Source of the DNA: Phaseolus vulgaris
Lineage: Eukaryota; Streptophyta; Magnoliopsida; Fabales; Fabaceae
Assembly (NCBI RefSeq): GCF_000499845.2
Contig: NC_023757.2
Location: forward strand, 39,787,162-39,851,161
Direction: 5' to 3'
Length of the DNA: 64,000 nt
Part shown: positions 38,409-48,338 of the stretch, one piece after another
Layout of the letters: each line of letters opens with the position of its first letter
How positions within the stretch are numbered: the stretch's first letter is position 1
Made by a program: the position numbers and the translations under genes
Notes under the pieces: generated by a model
What the model was told of the DNA's origin: nothing
Databases searched by the model: none
The model's input: the letters and a program-made list of their open reading frames with translations, nothing else

Positions 38409-38622
38409 CTATGAAGCTCAGATACTCTTTTTAAATAGCGTGTCGGTGTTGGATACTCATATTGGATACCGATACTCGTATGACACTGGTAGAACAGATA
38501 TCCGTGAAGTGTCAAATTGAAAAAGTATTTGTTAGATTTCTGACAATTCTAGTACGATTCTAACATAATTTTAAAAATAAAAAACATATTAACTTTCTAA
38601 AAACTCAAACTTATTGTATAGT
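38409..38622 (-). repeat. Dispersed repeat, copy B
   Basis: Reverse-oriented relative of 26470-26692. It starts CTATGAAGCTCAGATAC and includes GTGTCGGTGTTGGATAC and GTGAAGTGTCAAATTG. Confidence 0.7.
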
Positions 38623-38639
38623 GACTAAATTATAAACCA

Positions 38640-38938
38640 TTTTAGGAACTAAATAAATTTTTGGTTTCTAAATTAGTTTCAATTATTGTTAAATGGTTTC
38701 TAAATCGGTATCTAATTAGCAACCAAGGTTTTTGCTACCAAATTTAGAAACTAAATAATTGGTAGTTCAAACTTTGGTTGCTAATTAGATACCAATTTAT
38801 AAACTATTTAACAATAATAGAGACTAATTTAGAAACAATTTTTTTTTAGTTTCTAATATGGTCTCTAATTAGTTACTATTGCAACTAATTATTTTGGTTT
38901 TTAAAAATTGATTTCTATTTCATGATTTTCTTGTAGTG
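38640..38938. mobile_element. CACTA-like terminus with long hairpin
   Basis: Two arms of about 68 bp (about 38661-38731 and 38768-38836) are inverted copies at high identity, for example TCTAATTAGCAACCAA and TTGGTTGCTAATTAGA. The right end reads TTTTCTTGTAGTG, the reverse complement of the CACTACAAGAAAA terminus of plant CACTA elements. The matching left terminus was not found, so this is a non-autonomous or truncated copy. Confidence 0.65.
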
Positions 38939-40274
38939 TATGTTTTTCATAGAGTGTAGAAAAAACAATTTAATATAAAAAATTGACTCATAAATATTAT
39001 AAGTAGTTATAATATTTTCAAGAAAATAGATTATATTACATAAGAATTAATAAGAATTTGTTTGATCTCTTCTGTTAGTCAACATTCATCATATCTTTTA
39101 TGTATTGCAACTACAAAAATATATACGTAATTCAATTATAATTTACAATATAATTTAGTGTTAGTAAAAGAAAAATTATTTTTCAAGGAAGGTGAATTAG
39201 AATTTTAGATTCTCAGATAAAGCAACTTTATGGTAGAAATAAAATATAGTCAACTTTTTAAGATTTCATATGTGATAATTCCAGTTCAAAGATGGAAGAG
39301 AAGATAAGATAATTACATCCTAATTTTTTCTAAATAATATAATTTTTTATGATACATTTTTGTTGTTGTTGAGAATAATTGTAAGTCTGTAACCCCTTCC
39401 CCACCTCTACTTATTTTCTTTTTTCTTCTTTTCCTTCTTTCTACTTTTCTTTTATTCACACTCCATTTATTTCAAATTTTGATCACACCCCAAATAGCTA
39501 AAGAGTTAGGAATTATTTTTATCCAATTAGATTTTCAAAATAGAGTAAGTTTTTATTTACTCTAAATATTCTCTATTTTTTTTTTCATCTTTTTATAATT
39601 TTGACATCCATCTTGGTAGAATTAGTTGAGAAAAAGTGATCCTCAACTTGATTAACCTTATATTAAAATTTAATTAAGTTTGGATATTTTGCTTTAGGTC
39701 TTTAAATTTTTAGTGGTTCTTTTGCTTGAGCAAAAATTTTTCTTGAAATAAGGAATTTGACATAAGAAAAATGAATTATATTTTTGTAGAACCTTAGCAG
39801 GAATAATCTAAATTAAAGAGTGATGTGATCACTTGATGTTCTATTTGATGTTGTGTTGAACATATTTTTAATGTTTGAGTTTGAATTGGTTTTAAGGTAC
39901 AACTTTAAAAATGAATTTGTAATATTGCAATAGTTGATTTTTTTTGATATTTTTCTCAAGCAAGCCACAAAAATAACCATTTACTCAAACTTGTTTTTTA
40001 GCACTATTTTTGCTCAAGCAGATAATTTTTTGCTAAAGAATCCAATTCATTGATAAGACAAGAAGAAAAAAAAATGAAAAGAAAGAAGTTTTTTTGAATA
40101 TTTTAGCTTGAGCAGGAATGGATTAAATATCCTTGATGTATAGATTTATGTGTGGTTTACATAGTTTTTGAATATGTTTATTGATTACAATAAATTTTGT
40201 AATAAGTGTATAGTAAATTTTGGGAGTGTTATGTTTATGGTATTAGAGTTGTTCATTCTTAGGATAATATGAGG
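38939..40274. other. AT-rich intergenic stretch
   Basis: No gene. A pyrimidine-rich tract lies at about 39413-39465. CTTGAGCAAAAATTTTT-like and TTTTTGCTCAAGCAG-like segments (about 39723 and 40007) form a weak distant inverted pair. Confidence 0.5.
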
Positions 40275-40282
40275 ATAGTGGA

Positions 40283-41360
40283 TAGGGATGGCAATGTAGG
40301 TCCGTCTGCTTCGCATTTTGCCCATGAAATGCAAGTCATGTAGGCCCGTCTCGCGTAAAATATGCAGGTTGCTTTTATTGGCTCGCCTCGCATGCAAGCT
40401 AGCCCATGAGTCGATCCACATAAGATTTTATTTTTAATTAATGAAAAATAATTAAATAAATTTTTTGAATAAAATTTTGTTTTGTTTTTTAAGTTAATTT
40501 GTTTTTCTTATTTAGATGAATTAGGTAAATAGTCTCATAATATTATTCTCATGACACTTGTAATAAAATATAAATAAAAAAAAATATAATAATGTTTTGA
40601 TTTTCAATGAAGTTTGAATTTTGATCATACTAATAAATTGACTAATAAATATTTTTTAGAATATATATTTTTTAAAAGGTAATACATGTAGATAGATGAT
40701 TACTATTCTAATTTGAAAATTGATAAAAAATAATATACATATATAATAATATTATATTTAAATTTTCTTATAAAAAGACTAAGATCTGACTAGTGCATTT
40801 AATATTTGATGAATATTGAAATCTAAACAATTTATTCATTTTAAAAAGAAAGAAAAATTATTATCAAATTTCGTGAGGGTGTTGTGAATTAGGGATTGAT
40901 GATAGTTTCTTCCTGCTCCTCCATGCCTTTCTTCTTGCATCCCATACCTAAGAAAATACTCTAGTTATCCTTTGACCTTTTTTGTTGAATGTTTTATCTT
41001 TAATTTAAGAATGTGAAATTTAGAGACTTCCAAGGTTATAGAATCTAGAAGTTAAAATTTGTATTTTAGATTGTACAATATTATAGATTGTACAATTCAT
41101 AATAAAAACTTGTATTACGGATTATAGAATTTGGAATGGATAGTTTTTTAATTTTTGAGAATATGAGACTACAAGAAAAAAAAATATGGGGGTGCAAAAA
41201 AAGTCTAAATTTTTAAAATATGTGGGTTATGAGCCAGTCTGCCCCGTCTTGCACTTGACCTGTGTGGACTGCGAGTTATGAGCCTAAGCAAGTTAGCAGG
41301 TTGAAGTAGGTCGTCCGCATTGCGGGTTATGGGCTAACCTGCCTTTCTTTGTCATTCCTA
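40283..41360. mobile_element. Non-autonomous hAT-like element
   Basis: Terminal inverted repeats TAGGGATGGCAATG (left) and, read from the right end, TAGGAATGACAAAG match at 11 of 14 positions. The flanking 8-mers ATAGTGGA and GTAGTGGG agree at 6 of 8, a decayed 8-bp target duplication as hAT elements make. The subterminal regions are GC-richer than the interior. The ~1.08 kb interior is AT-rich and has no transposase frame. Confidence 0.65.
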
Positions 41361-41897
41361 GTAGTGGGTTATTTTTGCATGTGCAGATATTTGTTTATGT
41401 TTACTTTAAAGGTAACTAAAAAATTTTAGTTTAAATCAAGATAATTTTTTTATCTTAATTTTAAAAGTTAATTACATTTAAATATATACAAGATTATTTT
41501 TATATAGTGTGTAATTTGATATTGAACATATATTAGTGTAATATGTTTTAGTGTATTATATATTTGTAAATTTTGAAGTTGTCTTTTAGATTAATAATCT
41601 TACAATAACAATTGTTTTGGTGTAACATTTTTAAGTGAATTTGAGATATCTACCTTAAAGGATCCAAGTATAATCTATTGGATGAATTTAATTTATATTA
41701 ATTACAATGATTTTAATTTGTGATTAATAGAAAGTGATATTATCAAATTAGAAGAATATTCGAATAATAGTGAAAGTAGATACGCAACATATAATCAATA
41801 TACATGCTTCAAGAAGAAATGTTAGAGTCACCTTTCAAGATAGAAGTAAAAATTTGAACTTAATGCTTAAATGAGACTAGTGTCAATAAAATGACTC
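41361..41897. other. AT-rich spacer between hAT-like and LTR elements
   Basis: No coding sequence or repeat of recognisable type. Confidence 0.6.
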
Positions 41898-41902
41898 ATA
41901 TT

Positions 41903-43008
41903 TGTTGAAGCAAGTGGTGTTCAAGCTTTGAAGAATCCAAAATCCTTTGAAGGTTGATGATGGCTGGCTGTGCTTGCCGTTGTTGTGTTGTCTTTTAGAT
42001 AGGATATGTGGTAGATTTTAATATGTAATCCACTCTTGATTGAATCCAAAGCATAAGCAATCTCAATCTTTTAAAAGAAAAGTGTTTTTCAAACTAAGTG
42101 AAAAACAACCTGTTGTTTTGTCGAAACAACCGATTGTTTTATACTTAGGTGTTTTTAGAAAAGGTTGAAAACTATTTTTATAGTTGACTTGCTGTCAAAA
42201 CCAAAACAACCGATTGATTCGAGGAAACAACCGATTGTTTGTTTTGGTACCATAACAGAAAAATGGTTTGTGCTTTGACTGAGCATTAAATGTTTTTCCA
42301 ACTGTTTACGCTCCAGTTTTTAATGTTTTGACCAATCTTTAAATGCAATTAATAGTTTGTTAAGATTTGATAACAAACAAACAACTTTGTTTTACAAATA
42401 GAAAAACATATTTGGGTTTTTCACAATTAACTGATTTTGAAAGACTTGAGATTGCTTAGAGATTGAGTTTGATCAAAGAGTGAGCTATGATTTTTTGCTT
42501 GTATTGATTTCAGATTTGTTCTGTAACAAGTGTAATCCTTGTATCTGTTGAAAGAAACCTTGTGTGTTTGTTGAGAAGTGTTGTGTGTTCTTGAGGGGAT
42601 CAAGATCAACATTCTTAGTGTTGGTGTGTTGACCAAGAGAAGTGTGTGTCTTGAGGGGATCAAGGTCACTTCTTTGGTTGTGGTGTAAGTAATCTAGGTT
42701 TGATTGCTTAGTGGAATTCCTCAGTGGTTTCTGAGAAGACTGGATGTAGCTCTGGGTTTAGAGTGAATCAGTATAAATCTCTGTATGCATTTTCTCTATC
42801 CCTTAACTCTTTAAATTCAGTTTTTATATTTGTAAACTGTTATAAACAACCGATTGTTTTTCTGGTGCTGATTTTTTTGCTTTGTGTTTTGGCAAACTGA
42901 TTTCCTTATCAATTGTTTCTCGAAGTAATTTCATTCTTGGCTTAAAAGTTTGCGAAAACCCTCTTTAAACCATTCACCCCCTCTAGTTTAAAGCCATACA
43001 TTCTAACA
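41903..43008 (+). repeat. 5' LTR (1106 bp)
   Basis: Carries AAACAACCGATTGTTT-type motifs at 42103 and 42124 (pair), 42204 and 42225 (pair), and 42844 (single). It differs from the 3' LTR by scattered bases and small indels. Confidence 0.9.
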
Positions 43009-43068
43009 ATTGGCATCAAGAGCTTGGTTCTTGAAAGTTATTCAAGTTGATCCTAAAACTGTTTTTTA

Positions 43069-44832
43069 ATGGCTGATAGACTACCTTTTGGGGAAGGTGC
43101 TTCAATCAACAGACTACCTTTGTTTTGTGGTTTGAACTACCAATTTTGGAAAGTGAGAATGAAAATCTTTGTGGAATCACTTGACAAAGGAATTTGGGAT
43201 GCAATTGAAAATGGTCCTTTTGCCCCAAAGTTTGAAAAAGATGGATCTTTCATTGAAAAACCTTGGTCTCAATGGTCTGATTCTGAAAGCAAAAAGGCCA
43301 AGTTTGATTGCATTGCTAAAAACATAATAACCTCTGCTTTGAATTCAGATGAGTTTTTCAGGGTCTCTCAATGTAAATCAGCAAAAGAAATGTGGGACAC
43401 CTTGAAGGTAACTCATGAAGGTACAAATGAGGTGAAGAGAGCTAGGAAGCATACTCTAATCCAAGAGTATGAGATGTTCAGAATGCTCAAAGGTGAAACA
43501 ATTGCTGAAGTGCAGAAAAGATTCACGCACATCATCAATCATCTCATGAGCCTTGACAAGACCTTTGAAAAGGAAGAGCTAAACATCAAAATTTTGAAAT
43601 GTCTTGATAGAGCATGGCAACCTAAGGTAACTGCTATATCCGAATCTAAAGATCTAACATCCTTGAGTATGGCTTCTTTGTTTGGCAAGCTTAGGGAACA
43701 TGAGTTAGAGATAAATCGACTCAATGTTCAAGAAAGCGAAGACAAACACGTAAGAAGTATAGCCTTAAAAGCTTCCAAGCACAAAGGCAAATAAGAATCC
43801 AACGATGATAGTGATGAAGAAAACCTTAGCTTGCTATCCATAAAGTTTAGCAAATTCTTGAAGAGGAATCGCAACAAGGACAAAAACAAAGATAGGTATG
43901 GAAACAAGAAATCTAATGATTTTAATTCCAATAACTATACTTGTTTTGGTTGTGGTGAGCAAGGTCACATAAAGGCAGATTGCCCAAACAAAAGCAAGGA
44001 GAAGAAGTCTAGCTACAAGGAAAAGAAGAGCAAGAGAAAGAGAGCCTACATAGCTTGGGATGAGAATGAGGTATCATCATCAAGCTCTTCATCAAGTGAA
44101 GATGAGAAAGCCAACATCTGTTTGATTGCTGAAGATGATGATGAATCTTGCAGCTCAAGTGAAGTAAGTTCTTGTGCTTATTTAAATGAACAAAATTATA
44201 GTGAATTGCTTGAAGCCTTTCAAGAAACTCATGATGAAGCTAATCGATTGGTTCTTTCAAACAACCGATTGAAAGAACTTAACAGCTAGCTGGAAAATAG
44301 AGTGAAAGCACTTGAAGATGAGATTGAAAAATCTAAAAAGGATTTCAAAAATCTGGAAACAAATTTCAAAAATTCTTCTTGCAAGTGTGACACTCTCATT
44401 TGCGAAAATTGTGAAAACCTTGAGAAGAAAGTGCATTATCTTGTTAATACTGTGGATAAGCTTTCGAAAGGGAAATCTAACTTTAAGAATGTCTTGGCAT
44501 CTCAAAGCTGTGTTTTTGAAAAGGCTGGGTTAGGTTTTAATCCACAAAACCAACAAGATAAGTTTTCAATTTTTTTAAGAAAGCCAGTAAAACAACCGAT
44601 TGTTAAGTCGAAACAACCGGTTGTTACATGCTTTTACTGCATGAAAAAGGGCCATTCGGTTAGATTATGCAAAATAAGAAAGTTTTCTGTTCCCAGGGGC
44701 TTCATGAAATGGATTCCTAAAGGATGTGAGGTTCCAAGTGAGAAAAAAAAAATCAATTGGACCCACATTTGTGAAGGGGCCAAATCTTCTTGCTTGAAGT
44801 CATGCTTATGCAGGAATTCTAAAGAAGTGTGA
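43069..44832 (+). pseudogene. Gag of the pol-less element, two in-frame stops
   Basis: One continuous frame holds a UBN2-type gag (LPLFCGLNYQFWKVRM near the start), a CCHC knuckle CFGCGEQGHIKADC (about 43951), a Ser/Glu-rich region, a coiled-coil-like stretch and a second CCHC knuckle CFYCMKKGHSVRLC (about 44629). TAA at 43792-43794 and TAG at 44287-44289 interrupt it without shifting the frame. The paired near-palindrome at 44590-44626 is translated as KQPIVKSKQPVV. The product would be a nucleocapsid protein that packages element RNA. Confidence 0.85.
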
Positions 44833-45590
44833 AGGACTGAGTTATATGATCAAGTTCTTGGAAGAAAAAGACCAACATTGAAGTTGAATCAATGTTCTGT
44901 ATTTTTCCAAAGGCCCTCAACAGTTAAATGAGGCTTTTTGATCACAAAACACATGGCTCATTGAAAGAACAACATAAAGGATAAGATCATCCTTATCTCT
45001 GTTCTTAATTCCTGTTTTTAAGTTCATTTTCATGATTAAATATCCTCTTTAAAATGTTCAATTTCATCTGCTTTGAATTCCTTCTGCTCATGATTGAAAA
45101 TTCAAAATCAATTTTATTGCTGCAGAAAAACAACCGATTGTTTCCTCGAAACAACCAATTGTTTTGAGTCTGACAACACTGTGAAGAAATCAATTTAATT
45201 TCTTTTTGAATTTCTATCCGTTGCAGATCAAATTAAAGAAAGAATCCTTGGTCAATGAACCTGTTTTGAAAGTTGATCACGCTTAGAAAGAAGTTACAAC
45301 AATCATAAAGGAAATATATTCCACAATCTTGAAAATTTAAGAGATTTTATGACCAGTCAAAGATCACATGTGAAGACCATGTGATTTTCTGCTTTTTCTG
45401 ACGTTTTCTGTGCAGGGCATGGTCAAGTCTTCTCTCTCTGAAAATCTGGTACCCATTCATGTCATTGAATGCTTTATGATTCTGTTTTTGCTATAAAATC
45501 TGTTGCAGCTGATCTCTTCCACAAGAACAACCTATTGCAACATCTCTTGCAAATTTTGTATGAGCTTCTCTTTGTTTCTTCTTTGCCATC

Positions 45591-46723
45591 ATGGACTCAA
45601 CTCCTCCCACCTCAAGAAGAGTCAAATCCAGAGCAGTAAGATCTGGAGGAAGGCTAGAAGGATGGTTTTCTAGTGATAATGATCTAATTGAGAGGTATAG
45701 GTTTGAGACTAGCACCAAAGTGATAAACAACCCCAAGGTTGTTTGCTTTGATTGGCTGAAAAGCCAAAAGCTGGACAATGTCAGAAGGCTCTTCAAAGAT
45801 CAATTCCTCAGAAAGTTCTTAGAGATGAAGGGGAATATCTACCCAGATTTGATAAGAGTATTCTACAAAAATCTCAAGTTTGAGGGAAACAACCTTGTTT
45901 CTCATGTAAAAGGTGTAGATATGGAGATCACATATGATGTGTGGACTGCAGTAGCTGGTCTAAAGTACTTTGGCCTCAAAATCAACAAAGGGAACCTTGG
46001 AGTAGTGGAGGATTTCAACAAAGTCCAATACTACAAGAGCTACTTGAAGAACCAAAATATTAAAGTTAGGACTTGTTTGGTTGGTGGCTTAAGGCTTGAT
46101 GAAAGGTTGCTGACCCTTATTGTGACTTGGATTCTAACTCCAAGGGGAGCAATCATTTTGTTCTTACAGAGGAGGACCTGATGTACATCTTCTGCATTAT
46201 GAAGAAGATCAGAATAAATTGGATCCACATCATCAAAGAGCACATACAAAAGGCAATGAGGTTAAGTGACTATCACTATCCATATGCTGTTTTGATTTCT
46301 AAATTTCTGCTATATTTTGAAGTGAACCTAGAGGATGAAACATCTGAGTTGGTCAAGTCAACTCAAGAGTTGAACAATGGATCTCTCAGCAAAATGGGAT
46401 TCACCAAAATATGTGGCAAATGGATTAGCAAAGATGGTGATCTTGGTGCCTCATCAAGTGCTGCCGTTGATCTTGAAGAAGGTGAACATGCTGATGATAT
46501 GGATTTTCAACATGAGATCAGCCTGAAGAAAATCAAGATGCTGGACCTAGTGCTGGTGCTGGAAATCAGGAAGATGGAATGCCAACCATGTCTTCTTTTG
46601 AGAGATACATGGTCAATAGGCTTGATGGCTTTGCGGAGAATCAAAGGAATCTCCATGATCTATGTGTCAGAAATTTCTAGAGCATTGATAACAGGTTTAA
46701 CAACATGGATGCACGCTTCATGA
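45591..46723 (+). pseudogene. Second ORF of the pol-less element
   Basis: An open frame runs 45591-46181 (196 aa, starting MDSTPPTSRRVKSR) and continues after a frame change from about 46127 to 46723. It resembles, from memory, the 'putative plant transposon protein' domain seen in legume retroelements (an RVFYKNLKFEG-type core). It sits where pol would be expected and shows no polymerase, integrase or protease motif. Function unknown. Confidence 0.55.
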
Positions 46724-47212
46724 CCTTAGATGAACAGGTTGAGGTAGTTCAGAACCAAATCTTTGATATTCAATATGTTAATGATGAATGAAGAGGAAAA
46801 ACAACTGGTTGATATATCGAAACAACCGATTGTTTTTGGTATTTGTATCAGTTTTTCTGTTTTCAACTTATGTTGTTTAAATCTGATGTATTAAGGACTA
46901 TTATCTTTTTCATCTCTTCTTTTTGTCTATTTGTGAAGACAAATAAAGGGAGATTTATGCTGTGTTTGGTTATTATTTTCTGCAAAACAGTTTGTATGGA
47001 TGAAACCATATAGGTTTTTGCTTTTATATTTTTTTTTTGTTTTTTGTTTTTTGCTCTGATATTATGCTCTGAATTTCTGTTTTTGTTTCTGTGCTAACCA
47101 AATATCAGAAGTTCTATGCTTTGCTTAAAACTGTGTCTTGCAGGAACTGCTTCAGATTCAATCAGAAATAACACAAGCATCAGGGATTTGTCTTCATCAA
47201 ATAAGGGGAGAT

Positions 47213-48333
47213 TGTTGAACCAAGTGGTGTTCAAGCTTTGAAGAATCCAAAATCCTTTGAAGGATGATGATGGCTGGCTGTGCTTGTTGTTGCTGTGTTG
47301 TCTTTTAGATAGGATCTGGGGTAGATTTTAAATGTAATCCACTCTTGATTGAATCCAAAGCATAAACACTCTCAATCTTTTAAAAGAAAAGTATTTTTCA
47401 AACTAAGTGAAAAACAACCTGTTGTTTTGTTGAAACAACCGACTGTTTTATACTTAGGTGTTTTTAGAAAATGTTGGAAACTGTTTTTATGGTTGACTTG
47501 CTGTCAAAACCAAAACAACCGATTGATTCGAGGAAACAACCGATTGTTTGTTTTGGTACCATAACAGAAAAATGATTTGTGCTTTGACTGAGCATTAAAT
47601 GTTTTTCCAACTGTTTACGCTCCAGTTTTTAATGCTTTGACCAATCTTTAAATGCAATTAATAGTTTGTTAAGATTTGATAACAAACAAACAACTTTGTT
47701 TTACAAATAGAAAACCATATTTGGGTTTTTCACAATTAACTGATTTTGAAAGAGTTGAGATTGCTTAGAGATTGAGTTTGATCAAAGAGTGTGAGCTATG
47801 ATTTTTTGCTTGTATTGATTTCAGATTTGTTCTGTAACAAGTGTAATCCTTGTATCTGTTGAAAGAAACCTTGTGTGTTTGTTGAGAAGTGTTGTGTGTT
47901 CTTGAGGGGATCAAGATCAACATTCTTAGTGTTGGTGTGTTGACCAAGAGAAGTGTGTGTCTTGAGGGGATCAAGGTCACTTCTTTGGTTGTGGTGTAAG
48001 TAATCTAGGTTTGATTGCTTAGTGGAATTCCTCAGTGGTTTCTGAGAAGACTGGATGTAGCTCTGGATTTAGAGTGAATCAGTATAAATCTCTGTATGCA
48101 TTTTCTCTATCCCTTAACTCTTTAAATTCAGTTTTTATATTTGTAAACTGTTATAAACAACCGATTGTTTCTGCGAAACAACCGATTGTTTTTCTGGTGC
48201 TGGTTTTTTTGCTTTGTGTTTTGGCAAACTGATTTCCTTATCAATTGTTTCTCGAAGTAATTTCATTATTGGCTTAAAAGTTTGTGAAAACCCTCTTTAA
48301 ACCATTCACTCCCTCTAGTTTAAAGTCATAACA
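47213..48333 (+). repeat. 3' LTR (1121 bp)
   Basis: Near-identical to 41903-43008. It has a full motif pair at 48155 and 48176 where the 5' LTR has only one motif (42844), a 21-bp difference, and lacks 7 bp near its end (AAAGTCATAACA against AAAGCCATACATTCTAACA). Confidence 0.9.
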
Positions 48334-48338
48334 ATATT

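Larger units (their letters stand above)
41898..48338 (+). mobile_element. Non-autonomous LTR retrotransposon lacking pol
   Basis: Two LTRs (41903-43008 and 47213-48333) are flanked by a perfect 5-bp ATATT duplication (41898-41902 and 48334-48338). Each starts TGTTGAA and ends ACA. A primer site-like sequence (TGGCATCAAGAGC, 43011-43023, an altered iMet type) follows the 5' LTR, and a purine tract (AAGGGGAGA) precedes the 3' LTR. The 4.2-kb interior has gag and a second reading frame of unknown role, but no protease, integrase, RT or RNase H was found, so mobility would need enzymes from a related element. The LTRs are very similar, implying recent insertion. Confidence 0.9.

Noticed and set aside
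42103..48191. CRISPR-like reading of the AAACAACCGATTGTTT repeats
   Set aside because: The repeats come as isolated pairs inside a plant retrotransposon, not as a regular array with unique spacers, and no cas genes are present.
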